A stretch of 64,000 nucleotides of DNA from Knufia peltigerae (Eukaryota > Ascomycota > Eurotiomycetes > Chaetothyriales > Trichomeriaceae). Position numbers and translations under genes: made by a program. Below are positions 19,647 through 31,362 of the stretch, one piece after another. The notes under the pieces were generated by a model that had not been told where the DNA came from, searched no databases, and worked only from the letters and a program-made list of their open reading frames with translations. The stretch's first letter is position 1. Every line of letters begins with the position of its first letter. Location: NCBI GenBank assembly GCA_030247855.1, contig JAPDRN010000107.1, positions 57,252 to 121,251 on the forward strand, given 5' to 3'.

Positions 19647-21756
19647 ATGAGCGGCACCATGGCTACTACAAAGGTGTCGTCTCATGCAGAACCAGCAAAA
19701 TCCACATCGCCTTCCATGTCCTTTGTATCAGGCTCAAGATCGCCACCCTTGTGGGAGGAAACCCTAGGTGAATTGATCGACCGGCACGCCGTCAAGTATG
19801 GCACACATACAGCCGCACAATTTCCATGGCAGCAAAATCACAAACTCTCCTACAATGATTTAGCTTCTCGCAGCCAAGTCATTGCCAGATCGATGCTTGC
19901 CAGAGGGCTGAAGCATGGAGACAGCGTCGCGATCATGGCGGGAAACTGCTACCAATACATCGAGACCTTCCTTGCAGCTGCTCGAATAGGCTGTCCATTC
20001 GTTGTGCTCAACAATACGTATACTCCCAAAGAGCTGGTCTCTGCTCTGCAAGCGTCATGTAAGTTGTGGATGCTGTTTGGACAAGGGCCATGAATTGAAA
20101 TTCTGACGAGGAAATGCACAGCATGTCGACTTCTGTTCATCGCTTCGACCATCAAACTGAAGAACCTATCGACACATATCGATGAAACCAGGAAGAAACT
20201 TCCGTCGCTCCCTTTTGTACTACTAGCATCTAAGCCCGGGATGAAAGACTACTCGTCATTCGTCAAGGAGGGACGGACAATCACCACAACAGCCTTGAAG
20301 GAAGCTGAGAGCTTCGTAGGAAACAGTGACATGTTGAATTTACAATTCACATCTGGTGCGTTCAGAATGTTTCATTTGGTATACTCTAGGAGAGACTTTC
20401 TAATGATGAACAGGAACGACGGGCATGCCCAAGGCCGCCATGCTGACTCACAGGTGAGTAGTTTCACAAGTCACAGGATCTTCTCCAATCGATTTCAATC
20501 TAATGCTCGGGACCAGGAACCTCATCAACAATGGTCGGTTCATCGGTGCCGCCATGAACCTCAACTCTGCAGACGTCATATGCTGTCCACCTCCTCTCTT
20601 TCATTGTTTTGGTCTTGTCCTAGGGTTCCTCGCGTCCTTCATCCACGGCAGCACCATCATATTTCCATGCGACCAGTTCGACCCAGATCAGGTTCTTGAC
20701 GCTCTCCACGCCCACAAATGCACCGCTCTCCTGGGCGTCCCGACGATGTTCATTGCGGAAATTGAGGCCAACAAGAAAAAGAAACTCAATATCACGACCG
20801 TGAGGACTGGCTTGGCCGCTGGGTCATCTGTAAGCCCCATCTTGATGAAACAACTGGAGCGCGAGTTCGGTGTTCGAGGCATGTTGATCGCCTACGGTAT
20901 GACGGAGACGAGTCCAGTGACGTTCATTACGTCTTTGGACGACGACGAGGAAAGAAGAACGAAGACCGTGGGCAGAGTGTTGCCTCACACGGCGGCGAAG
21001 ATCATCGATCGTGAAGGGAAAATTGTTCCTCGCGGCGTCAGCGGAGAACTCTGTACGAGTGGCTACGCTCTCCAGAAGGGGTACTTGAACAACCCGGAAA
21101 AGACGAACGAGGTCATGAAACGAGACGAACACGGAGTGTTGTGGATGCACACCGGAGACGAATGCGTCATTGACCAGAAAGGATATTGTTCCGTGACTGG
21201 GAGGATCAAGGACATCATCATTCGAGGTATGTACACTCTGTTCCTCACGTATCTGCCGTGTTTCTTTGTGGTCATATATTGGTTGATTGATGAATTGTTT
21301 ATTGACATATATTCTTTCCTTTTTTCGTAAACAGGAGGAGAGAACATTTTTCCACACGAGATCGAATCTCTCTTGGCCACACATCCGTCCATCGCAGAAG
21401 CCTCCGTCGTCGCCGTCAGCGATGATAGGTATGGAGAAGTTGTGGGAGCGTTTTTACGTCAGCGTCCACAAGCTGGCTGTCTGATGCCGAACATCACATT
21501 GTCACAGGATGCGGCGACTCGTAATCTCTCACGGCCGAATTGGCAGGAAGTCAACCATTTCGTACGGAAACATCTCGGCAGTCACAAGGCCCCGAGATAC
21601 ATTTTCTGGATCGGAGATGAGGGTGTGGGCGATGAGTTTCCGAAGACGGGAAGTGGGAAGATGATGAAGCATAAGCTCAAGGATGTGGCCGAGAGACTTG
21701 TCAAAGAAGGTAGAGGTGGAGGAGAAGAACAAACAAAACTGAAGGCCAGGCTCTAG
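19647..21756 (+). CDS. Acyl-CoA synthetase (ANL superfamily, ACSF2-like), C-terminal ARL
   Basis: Five exons: 19647-20058, 20122-20355, 20414-20453, 20517-21226 and 21335-21756, total 605 residues. The third exon is only 40 nt and carries the middle of the phosphate-binding motif, which reads TSGTTGMPKAAMLTHRN across two junctions. Downstream are YGMTETSPVT, WMHTGDEC, GRIKDIIIRGGENIFPHEIE, and the catalytic lysine in PKTGSGKMMKH. These are the adenylation and thioester-forming motifs of acyl-CoA ligases. The best match in style is the medium-chain/ACSF2 group. In context it probably activates the free branched acid that enters the pathway. There is no evident mitochondrial presequence (MSGTMATTKVSSHAE), and the protein ends LKARL, a good PTS1 variant. 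Confidence 0.9.
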
Positions 21757-22611
21757 ACGAGTGATTTGTGTCAAGACTCATTCAGATTGAGTTAGTTCTC
21801 CCAAAAAAGGGGTATTTGCGGTGCCCATTGGGCGAAGACGGATAGATGTGTCGACTGCCAGAGGCGCAATTACATACTAGAGTCCCGCGTTATAGCTTCA
21901 CGAACCAAAGCATACTGACGATGACATCCTTCAAATGTAGTCGTTAAACCGCAGTGAAGCTATATCAAATTTGAACTGTCGTCTCTGAGTTCTGCTACAA
22001 TCGCAAGGCTGGATTCTGACATTGGTGACGGGCTCCGATGAAATCATACAAGGCCGGCAGCCAGCGTTCGAGAATGGCGGATCGGTAATTTTTCAAGACC
22101 TCGGTCTCCCGATAATATTGTAGTACAAAATAACGAGTATTACTGTATGTAGGTGTTTCCCCAGCTCGGCCCGCTTGCCGTCCCCACAACCTGTTGACGG
22201 CTCTCTAACGTGAGTGGATTCCCGGTCACCAAAGATCGAGAACCGAGGAGTCCGGGGACACACCCAAACTGTTCGCGCTGCGCGAGAGAGATGCAGAGAG
22301 AGAGAATCGGTGAGCCGGGTTTGACCGCCCATAATTCATTACTTACTTGATCTGACAATCAACTGTAGGAGGTAACTATCCAAGCCTCGAGACTTGTCCG
22401 GGGAGAGAGAAAAAACAAACATCATCCAGGTTACTTTACGGGGTAGTTCGTAAAGATTCATGGTTCCTCCCATTCTTTTCGTCCTAATCAATTGAACACG
22501 CAAAAGCTTTGCACACTCATTAATTTGTAACCATCAACCGAAGTTTGAGTCACTATTGGGGAGGGACAAGACGCAACACCACCTACTACTACACCAGTCA
22601 ACTGACTTGCC
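21757..22611. other. Intergenic upstream of the lyase-hydratase fusion
   Basis: No gene is seen in 855 bases. A 64-codon minus frame (21995-22189) has no family features. The last 100 bases before the fusion ATG are A-rich and typical of a fungal promoter/5' leader. Confidence 0.4.
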
Positions 22612-24510
22612 ATGAGGGCGAGTCGGATATTATCATCTCCCGCCGCTGCTCGGGCAGCCGCCGTTCGAATCGTAGAAGTCGGTCCGAGGGATGGCCTTCA
22701 AAACGTGAAGAAAACCATACCATTGACCACCAAACTCGAACTCATATCACGACTGAGACAAACCGGTCTCGGGGCGATCGAAATCACGAGTGTCGTCAGT
22801 CCTCGTGCGATACCTCAACTGGCGGATTGTCGGGCACTTCTCGCGGACGAGAGTATTCAAACCCAAATACGGCAAAACGATAGCTCCGGCTCCAGCCCCA
22901 ACACAAACTCACTTCGCCTGCCGGTCTTGGTACCGAATTTGAAAGGACTAGAGATTGCACTGCAAAACGGAGTACGTGAAGTCGCCGTTTTTGTCAGCGC
23001 GACAGAAGGGTTCAGCAAAGCCAACATCAACGCGACCGTCGACCAAGGTCTGGCGAGAGCACGAGAAGTCACCCAAAGAGCGACATCCGCCGGTCTCGTC
23101 GTCCGAGGGTACGTGTCTTGCATCTTTGCGGACCCATTCGATGGACCTACACCACAGTCGGCCGTTCTCAAAGTCGTGAGGGTGTTGCTCGACGTGGGAT
23201 GTTACGAGGTCAGTCTGGGTGATACTCTGGGGGTTGGTTCCCCGGCCGACGTCAAGAACTTGCTCGAATATCTCTTCGCCAACGGCATTGGCCCCTCAAA
23301 GCTCGCCGGTCATTTCCACGACACTTATGGCCAGGCGGTCGCAAACGTATGGCAAGCTTATCGGTGTGGTCTACGGGCGTTTGACAGCAGCGTGGGTGGA
23401 CTCGGTGGTTGCCCGTTCGCCCCGGGTGCAAAGGGTAACGCGGCGACAGAAGACTTGGTGTACATGTTTGAGCGAGCCGGTTGCGATACCGGGGTGGACC
23501 TTGAGAAACTGGTCGAGGTCGGAAACTGGATATCTGCGCAACTCGACAAGCCAAACGAGAGTCGCGCCGGTGTTGCACTGACGGCCAAGAAGGCTTTGCC
23601 CAGCCTGAAAGCGAAGACCGTGGGTCAAGCCAGGGATATTGCATCTTCAGCCGGACTTACGTGGAAGTTGGTGAGCGAGACGGAAAGTCTGAGGGTGTAT
23701 CGGTCCGGGGTCAATCTCAAAGTGGTGCTCAACCAGCCGAAGAAAGGCAACGCTCTCACCGTCGCCATGATACACGAACTCACCCGGCTATTTCGCGAGA
23801 CGAAAAGCAATCGCTCGATATCAAGAGTGGCGATCACGAGCGAAGGAAGGTACTTCTGTGCGGGAATGGATCTGGGGAAAGGAACGTCACCCGTCGCCCA
23901 GAGCCAACAGGTCAGCGACGCTCAGTACGAACGTCTGGCGACGCTGTTCCGAGAGATCGACACCGCCCCTCAGGTGACCGTGGCAGCCATCAACGGACCG
24001 GCATTCGGTGGAGGGGTCGGGTTGGCGTTCGCCTGCGACGTCAGGATAGCCAGCAGCTCGACGACCATGACCCTGAGTGAGGCCAAATTGGGGCTGTGCC
24101 CCGCGACCATATCAAAGTACGTCGTCAGAGAATGGGGACTGCCGTTCACGAGGGAGGCCATGTTGTCCGCACGTCCGGTGACCGCGGCCGAGCTGCATTC
24201 CCTGGGCTGCGTGACCAAGGTCGTGGCCGACGCAGAAGAGCTCTCGCCGGCGTTGGACCGATACTTGACCCAGTTGAAGATATCGGCGCCCGAGGCTTCC
24301 AGCATGTGCAAACAACTCATCAAACTGGGGTGGACGAACCCCGGCGGCCCAGAACAGGAACAAGGAATCAAGCAGTTGTTTGACAGGATGATGCGTCCCG
24401 ACGGGGAAGCCAGTATAGGATTGAAGGCGTTCCAAGAGACCAGGAGGCCACCGGATTGGGACGAGATAACCATGTCACGATCGGCAGCGACGGGCAAGCC
24501 AAAACTGTAG
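22612..24510 (+). CDS. HMG-CoA lyase / methylglutaconyl-CoA hydratase fusion, C-terminal PKL
   Basis: One intronless frame of 632 residues joins two enzymes. Residues ~18-320 are an HMG-CoA lyase: VGPRDGLQN (Arg26, Asp27), metal ligands in GHFHDT, and the cysteine loop GGLGGCPFAPGAKGN. Residues ~350-615 are a crotonase-fold hydratase: GRYFCAGMDLG, AINGPAFGGGVGLAFACD, SEAKLGLCPATISKYV. The first catalytic glutamate of crotonase is Gly here (GGGVGL), while the second (SEAKLG) is kept, as in LiuC/AtuE-type methylglutaconyl-CoA hydratases. The two halves would run consecutive steps: hydration to HMG-CoA, then cleavage to acetoacetate and acetyl-CoA. The N-terminus (MRASRILSSPAAARAAAVR) could be a short mitochondrial presequence, while the C-terminus PKL is a weak PTS1. 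Human HMG-CoA lyase (ending CKL) is dually located, so dual targeting is possible. Confidence 0.92.
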   Translation: MRASRILSSPAAARAAAVRIVEVGPRDGLQNVKKTIPLTTKLELISRLRQTGLGAIEITSVVSPRAIPQLADCRALLADESIQTQIRQNDSSGSSPNTNSLRLPVLVPNLKGLEIALQNGVREVAVFVSATEGFSKANINATVDQGLARAREVTQRATSAGLVVRGYVSCIFADPFDGPTPQSAVLKVVRVLLDVGCYEVSLGDTLGVGSPADVKNLLEYLFANGIGPSKLAGHFHDTYGQAVANVWQAYRCGLRAFDSSVGGLGGCPFAPGAKGNAATEDLVYMFERAGCDTGVDLEKLVEVGNWISAQLDKPNESRAGVALTAKKALPSLKAKTVGQARDIASSAGLTWKLVSETESLRVYRSGVNLKVVLNQPKKGNALTVAMIHELTRLFRETKSNRSISRVAITSEGRYFCAGMDLGKGTSPVAQSQQVSDAQYERLATLFREIDTAPQVTVAAINGPAFGGGVGLAFACDVRIASSSTTMTLSEAKLGLCPATISKYVVREWGLPFTREAMLSARPVTAAELHSLGCVTKVVADAEELSPALDRYLTQLKISAPEASSMCKQLIKLGWTNPGGPEQEQGIKQLFDRMMRPDGEASIGLKAFQETRRPPDWDEITMSRSAATGKPKL

Positions 24511-25188
24511 ATGCCACGAGCAGAGGATCATGAAGATTTGTGTAAAGGCACTACACGGAAAGGAGAGGGATCACGGAGGAGGCTCAGTCATTATTGGGGA
24601 GCCCATGACCGTGAAGTAAATCCTGCTGCCTGCAGCTTCGTGGCGTTTGCTGTATTGATACTTCGTAGACTCCGACCCCCTTATTCAGGTACAGCAGACG
24701 CTTGCTCTCTAATCATTCTACAAGAGTCCTGGAAAGAGATGTCACTTGAGCACTCTTGCTAGCCACTAGTCAATAGTGGCCCATGCCATACCTCAAGACG
24801 AGATTCACCATAATTAAGAGAGCTTTTGCGAGTCCAATCAACTAGCACCCTATTACTGAGTAGGAGAGGCTACAAAGAACCTTTCAACTCCCGAAATCGA
24901 TCCGTCTCACTCTTCAAAGCACCACTGGCTCTCCTGATATACATCGCAACATCTTGCAAGGCCAAGTGGTCCAAAGACCGGAGATGGCTTGTGGCGGCGT
25001 CAAGTATATTGGCCCAGTCCCTGCCAATTAGACTGATGTTTGGATGGCGGTGGTTCTGCACCTCAAGCATTTGGCGTCCCAAGACTCTTTGAGCAACTTG
25101 ATCGCACTAATGGTAATCTTCCCTCTGTTGCCTTGTGCGTTTGAGGAGTCACGGCACATGAGATAGTTGGGCAATGTTCCACCCGTAT
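24511..25188. other. Intergenic between convergent fusion gene and MFS gene
   Basis: No gene is seen. This is the shared 3' flank of two convergent genes. Confidence 0.4.
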
Positions 25189-26853
25189 TCAATCATGCTC
25201 TGCCAACGGCGATCTTCGACGAAGTACATGTCCGTACTTGAACATCACGAACGGTATTGGAGCCATGAGTGTTGCAACGAGCGATAATATCAGACCAGCA
25301 TACTGACTGCCGACATTGTGGAAAAACTGCGACGCAAAGAGAGGAGCCACAGCACCCATCGTGTTGCGGAGGAACGACTGAGCGGCGAGCGCAGAGCCTG
25401 AACTGTCCTCCCCATAGCAATCCGTCGTGTAGCTGTAACAGGACTCAAAGATGAAGAAGATTCCTGCCGCTATGGGAGCCAAAGCCACGGCCGGTCCCAC
25501 CCAGGATAGATACTCGTACTGGGTGAAACTGTAGATGAAGAGTCCCACCGGGAGCAACCAGGCGCCAGACATGGCACCGTACAGTCGATCCTCGGGGACT
25601 ATCTTGCGGTCTGCAGCAGACTCTATTCGTGACCATTTCCGCATTTGCAGGAAGATGTTGGCAAAGTAGCCGAAAGTGGCCCCGATGCACAGAGATATAT
25701 ACGGCAGACCGCCTAGATGGAGACAAAATCAACTCAAAAGAACGTAACGGTGGACGGAAGGACGGGTGCCGGGATGAGAGAAAAACCTACCGACTCCTTC
25801 GCTCCATCCTCGTTTCTCCTGGAAAGTGATGGAAATGACCGAGAGGAAGAGGAATGTGATGGTCCAGGCGAACGCGATCCAGAGACCAAACAAAAACACA
25901 ACGGGCTCCGTGAGCAACATGTGAATAGCCTTCACCGAGGATTCGTGCACCAGAGCCTTGAGGCTCCTTGCCTCCAAGTCCATGTGAGAGACAAAGTTGT
26001 TGCTCCCGGTCGCCGCTGCTAGGGTGTGGGCACGTTTCTGCAACACCAACCCACCTCGCGTCTCTGGAAGACCGAATGCAACCAGAGTGAGTAGCGGGAT
26101 GTTGGAAAGCCCTTGGATACCCTCGATCCACCTCCAACCGATGGTTTCGTCGATGAAGCCGGCGTAGATCGGCGCCGCGACCGTTCCCAATATAGCCACG
26201 TACGAAAAAAAGGCCATGGCCTGTGCCCTCTCTTCTGCGTGATACATGTCTGAGAAAGTGCCCCCGACCAGGATCGTGCCAACACTGCCGAACAGGCCGA
26301 GGAGTGCTCGGCATACCAGTATCGTTGCTATGTTCTTCCCGAGGGCGAGACCGATAAAGAGGATGGAGAAGCAGAGGTAGGCACCAACGTACACGACCCT
26401 TCTGCCCGCGAGCTCGCAGAAAGGGGCCAAGAATAGAGGTGCGATGGCGCAGGTGATGTTGAAGGTAAACAGTCCCAGTTGTCCAAGTTCCTGTGACACG
26501 CCCAAGTCCCTGCACATTCGACCGATTCCTGAGCTGTACGCCGTCGTCGCCAGTCCGATGAACAGCGTCATCAGACACAGGAGAGCAGAAATGAAGCGCC
26601 GGCGATGGACGCTCCAGTTGAAGGGGTTCTCGGGGTCTCCGGGGACAAAGGACAGTAGGATCACTTCCTTCCCATGAGAATCGCGGGTGGTTTCGGTGTT
26701 GGTGAGTGGAAAGTCTTCGGCCAGCTCGATTGTATCGCTGCTGGCAACATCGGAATCTTCGCCAATGTGATCCCTCTGAATCACGAACCGTCCCCCGGCG
26801 ACCTTGGCCTTTGGTCTCGAGCACAACTCGATATACTGGTTGGAGGAAGGCAT
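25189..26853 (-). CDS. MFS transporter, DHA1 drug/proton antiporter type
   Basis: Exons 26853-25791 and 25712-25189 (intron GTAGGT...CATCTAG) give 528 residues. The ATG at 26853 is chosen because the frame further upstream has only TTG. A ~75-residue polar N-terminus precedes the DHA1 signature GDPENPFNWSVHRRR. About twelve membrane segments follow, with the loop motif ELAGRRVVYVGAY (GRR form of the MFS A motif) and GGTFSDMYHAEERAQA. The gene flanks the acyl-CoA cluster on the same side as the second MFS gene. It could import or export an acid or terpenoid-like compound, but DHA1 substrates cannot be predicted from sequence. Confidence 0.88.
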
Positions 26854-28899
26854 GGTTTCTCCAGGCGATTCCAAGGGCAAACGGGAGTAGTGTCAATGTG
26901 TGAGAAACGCACGACAGTTGCGAGGGAAACACATGATTCTCGCAGCCAGGAAAGAAACAGCACATGTTCGCTGGAATTTTCGGGCGTCAAACATAGTGGT
27001 AGACCCATTGATAGACCCATATTGGGTGGATTCTTATTGAAAGTATGTGCTTTGGGCTGTTGAGATGATCTACTCTCGTGATGATGGATCTGAGGGCCAT
27101 TCTTATCTGTGCGGAAATGATGGGTACATGAAATGCAACCTCTTACCGGGCATATGGGTCCAAGGAAAAGGCTGTACCCCTGATAAGCTCCGCTCCGGAT
27201 CGCTTCGGATTCCGCACCTGTCGCCGCTGACGCATCGCACGTTCAGATTTGAGTTTGCTGCTTCCACCGCCGGGCATCCTTCTATAGGTCCATGACCTAG
27301 AATTGTGACGGCAGAAGATATTTGTTGCGTCGCCTTTCAAGCTGGCCATTTGTGCCAGTGACGTGTATTCCTACCAGTCTCCTCTGTATGTCATGGCACA
27401 TGTTGCCTGGTCCATGCGTAAGACTGGAACACAGAATTTCATCTTCGTCGAGTCAACAATTATTTATGGCTCGACCGGCTCTCTTCACCGATGCATGTAG
27501 ATTGAGATGGTTGAAATGACCTGTGTTCTGAATGTCCCATATTACAGTCGCATCTATTCAAAAAGAGTCTCCCGTGGTATGGACAAAAGGAAGCCAGACC
27601 GTTTGAACAGTGTGATTCAAAGGATTCTGCACACTCTAAAGCATCGTCTTTACCCACAAAATATGCATATTGCGTCGCTCGGGCCGTGAAGTAAGTTAGT
27701 GAAGCCTCCTAGCTGGCTTTTGGGACTGTCATCGACATTGGTTTCTGGATGGGAAATGAGGAGCGGCCTTCTGGGTTTGTAGCTGGGAGTTGACTTCGTC
27801 TGCCGTTATAAGTAGAAGAGGTGAAAGTAAATAGTAACAAAGAACAAAAAGAAGAAGATCTGGGTTCTTTTAAAAGTGCTCGAGCACCTTAGAATCCCAA
27901 TACCGAGGTTCCCGTGCTTTTCTCGCTTTTAGGTCAAAGCACTTTGAGTCGTTTCCGCCTCCCAGGCTCCCCAGATAAAAAGGTCCGCTCCCATGCTCTC
28001 TCTCATGACTTTGAATCGCGATATACTCGTACCACACCAATGGTCCAAACTACGCGGGGGAGAAACACGGAGAGTACGGAGTATGTCAACATACCAGATG
28101 TTCTGTTCCGGTGCTCCGTAAGTCTACAGTAAGAACAAATAACATCAGGTGCATGCATACTCTTGGCCTCCGGCTCAACAGTCCGGAACACGGACATCGC
28201 ATGACTATGTGATGTTCAAAAGTACGCCTGGGCGCATATGACAACAATGTGATGACCACAATCAGTACGAGAACTCTGTACACTATCACCTGAAGAATGT
28301 TTCATGGCCAGAGAATCATCTCACAATACCCACGCTGACTCGAAGCCACTCTCTCGGCGAGAAAAAGGGGAAGAAGCAGGAACAATAACAAATTGTATGC
28401 AAGATGACTCTTCAAGTGTTTTGCATAATTTTAGTTGCAATATTATAACAATCGTGATAGCTAACGACGCTCTTATAGGATTACCGGACACTCTCGACGA
28501 GGATGTAGCTCGTCTCTGATTGAGATCTCCTCTCACTGAAAAAAGACATTGTGAGTCGCAATGTAATCATGGCGCTGTGCAAGTATGCCATGTCGGTGCC
28601 AACCGAACACCTTTATCTTCAGCGACATGATAATGTAACTGGCAGGCATGCCGCCTCCATTTTAACTCCTTCCTTATTATGCTGAATAAATCCCACATGG
28701 CCATGTAACATCAAGTGCGTATTCAATGCACAGGCTTTCGACGACAGAGACCAGCCGGCACACTCCTGGGCCGCTAGCACCTAGTCCGCGTCGCATACTG
28801 ATGATGTCGCGATCAAGCTGGACTAATACGCTGCCCTGATATGATGATAAAAACACCAACTCTTTACTCCTGTGCGCCTTTTAAATGTAATACATCAAA
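26854..28899. other. Gene-free interval of about 2 kb
   Basis: No gene is supported between the two MFS genes. The only open frames are short, and the ones at 26.67-27.1 kb overlap the transporter's antisense strand or upstream region. No repeat, terminal inverted repeat or RNA gene is recognised. Confidence 0.4.
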
Positions 28900-30603
28900 T
28901 CACACCTTCTCTTGAGAATTGACGCCCTCGTCGTCATCCGAAAAGGCGAATTTCGAATGCTTTCTGATACTCGCGCCCTTGAAGTAGAAGACGTAAGGGA
29001 TCAGACAACAAGCAAGGGCGATGAATGCCAACAAAGTACTCGCCCATCTGTCATTGAGAGTATGGTACATCTGTTCTGTGAAAAGCACGACGCTGGCGCC
29101 CCAGAAACTTCGAATACAAGTCTTTGCTGCCAACGCGCTGGCGGCTTGGTGCTGGTACGTGTCGACGAGGTAGTTGTTGGCGCTGTTGTAGAGGAAAATA
29201 AAACCAAAACCGACGGGGAATCCACCCATCATAGGTCCCCAGTAGCTCAGATCAGGGTACGAGGTCCACGCGAAGATGAACAGCCCAATGGGAATGAGCC
29301 AGCAGCTGAACATCATGGGGATCAATCGTGCCTCTGCGGGTGGCTTACCGTCCGCGTATCGAGCACAGATGCTAAGATAGTGCTTGTTGACTAACGGCGC
29401 GCAGGCTGCGGAAAGAACGACACCGATGGCCAGGGGAATGAACATCAGACCCGTGCTTCCCTCGGTCCAGCCTTTGCCTTCGACGTAGACGATTGGATAG
29501 GCGACGAAGAACATGTACAGCAGACCGTACAAGACTGACATGTAGAGACTGATTAGGAACACAATAGGTTCGAGAAACAAGAGTTGAAGAGGTCGAATGA
29601 GGAAGATCCACGCTTGTTCGCCGAAAGGCCGCTTGTCAATGTCCTGTTCCGTGACATACTTGGCATCTCCGGTCTCTTTGCGCAGCTTCTTGGCGCGCTT
29701 CGCTAGAATGGCGGGAGCGTATGTTTCGGGAATGGTAAGCGTGAGCAAACACCAAGAGATGCCAGCGAGGATGAGTTGAATCCAGTATAGCCATCGCCAG
29801 CCCGAGGCATCACCGAGGAAGCCGCCGGCGAGGGGACCAATCGCAGGACCGATGAATGGAGCGGCGCTGAATACTGCCATGGGCACACCTCGCTCTTCGT
29901 TGCGCCAAAGATCTGCGAGCGTGCCGCCGACGAGGGTCATGGGTGCAGAGAATGCAATACCGTCAATCAGTCGACAGACCAGGAGGGTTCCGATGTTTTG
30001 AGCCACCGCGCAGGGAATTTCGAAGATGACAGCGATACCGATGGTGATGATGTAGACTGGTTTTCTGCCGAACATCTCGCTGGCCGGCGCGAAGACGAGA
30101 GGGCCAACACCGAAACCGATGACGAACATGGTAATGGTAAGAAGTGCTACTTCGAGAGAAACATGGAATGTCTTCATAACACCTTCCAAATCAGCAGTAA
30201 TGACAGCACTGTTGAACGCCACAACGAAACAGGTAAATGCGACCACCATGGTACACCACCATTTGTACGGTTTCGACCAGTTTTTGGGGTTTTCAGGATC
30301 GTTGAGTGTGAAAGTGACCAGTTCGTGTTCCTCTTCGAGACCAGTCACACGAGAGATGGTTCGCTTCGGGATTATACCTCCTGCGGTCTCTTCTGTATAT
30401 TCGGCCATGTTGGCCTCGTCGGACAGCATATCATAGGGAAGGTCGAGGACCTCGGCGGCCCCCTGGGTAGGTCGTGTTTCATAGTGTTCGAGGGTGCGGC
30501 GTGTTGACATTCGACTTAGGTGTGTGCTTTCTTTCTGTAATGAATGCTGCACTGTTTCATGATTTAGTGTGTCGTCTGACGTGCCGGACGTGGGATTCGC
30601 CAT
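28900..30603 (-). CDS. MFS transporter, DHA1 type (polyamine/multidrug-like)
   Basis: One intronless frame of 567 residues from ATG 30603. A ~115-residue acidic cytoplasmic N-terminus leads to the DHA1 signature NDPENPKNWSKPYKWW. Twelve membrane segments are expected. Recognisable motifs are SEMFGRKPVYIITIG (motif A), RLIDGIAFSAPMTLVGGTLA, DLWRNEERG and the antiporter-type loop GPAIGPLAGGFLGDASGWRW. A second NxxxxYLVDTYQHQAASALA block is typical of the later helices. It is tandem with the other MFS gene but clearly distinct in sequence. It may belong to the catabolic cluster or may be an independent efflux pump. Confidence 0.9.
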   Translation of the reverse strand: MANPTSGTSDDTLNHETVQHSLQKESTHLSRMSTRRTLEHYETRPTQGAAEVLDLPYDMLSDEANMAEYTEETAGGIIPKRTISRVTGLEEEHELVTFTLNDPENPKNWSKPYKWWCTMVVAFTCFVVAFNSAVITADLEGVMKTFHVSLEVALLTITMFVIGFGVGPLVFAPASEMFGRKPVYIITIGIAVIFEIPCAVAQNIGTLLVCRLIDGIAFSAPMTLVGGTLADLWRNEERGVPMAVFSAAPFIGPAIGPLAGGFLGDASGWRWLYWIQLILAGISWCLLTLTIPETYAPAILAKRAKKLRKETGDAKYVTEQDIDKRPFGEQAWIFLIRPLQLLFLEPIVFLISLYMSVLYGLLYMFFVAYPIVYVEGKGWTEGSTGLMFIPLAIGVVLSAACAPLVNKHYLSICARYADGKPPAEARLIPMMFSCWLIPIGLFIFAWTSYPDLSYWGPMMGGFPVGFGFIFLYNSANNYLVDTYQHQAASALAAKTCIRSFWGASVVLFTEQMYHTLNDRWASTLLAFIALACCLIPYVFYFKGASIRKHSKFAFSDDDEGVNSQEKV

Positions 30604-31362
30604 TGTGAATGGATTGGATTCAGCCAATCTATGATGAAGTCAAGAATATGGAAGCCTGAGGGATGAGTTTGATGAAAATATTTGTGTACTGCCTGAGATG
30701 CAGGAGCCTGAAATAGTATGTATTCAATAATTGGATCTAGGCCACTTTCCAAGAGCGGAGGTACTCTCCTCTTTATACCATGATGCAAAAATGAGGTCGG
30801 ACTTCTCGCGGACACCTGATACGACAAGATCACCCACCTTTGGCGAAAATAGCCCCTGTACGAGGTGACCCATTGAAGGATTACAGCCATGCCCATACCA
30901 GTCGGGGCCAGAAAGGAAAATGATCCTCATTGAGCGATATATTTGCCTTCGAGACAGACGAACCACGTTTCGGAGAGCGAGATAATGGCGAGATCTTAAT
31001 GAAAGCTCAAGCCACAAAGTCGACTCGGAGCCAGAGCGGCCAATGACAGAGATGATCAGTATTTAAGCATAAACTGCCACAGGAAAATCGGCAGGGAAAG
31101 AAAGGGATATAGATACCAGGGGTGGAGACTGTGAAGTCCCGGAATTGTATCCGGTCGCATTCCAGATGGCCGTTGCTGAGGGACGTGAAGAAAAACTGGA
31201 CATGGTTGAGGTGAGAGAAAACGATCAACCGAGAGAAGGCCGAAGTTTGCCAAGAATCCTGACAGCCTGGATGCGACTAGTGACTAAGCACGTGCCTGGA
31301 GTTTTGTCGGCGTTTGTCTTTCGACTTATCCGTACAGAGTACAGCAAAAACTTCATCCTCCA

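Noticed and set aside
22545..22883. 112-codon plus-strand frame overlapping the start of the fusion gene
   Set aside because: It is out of frame with the clear lyase domain and has no features; a shadow of GC-rich coding sequence.
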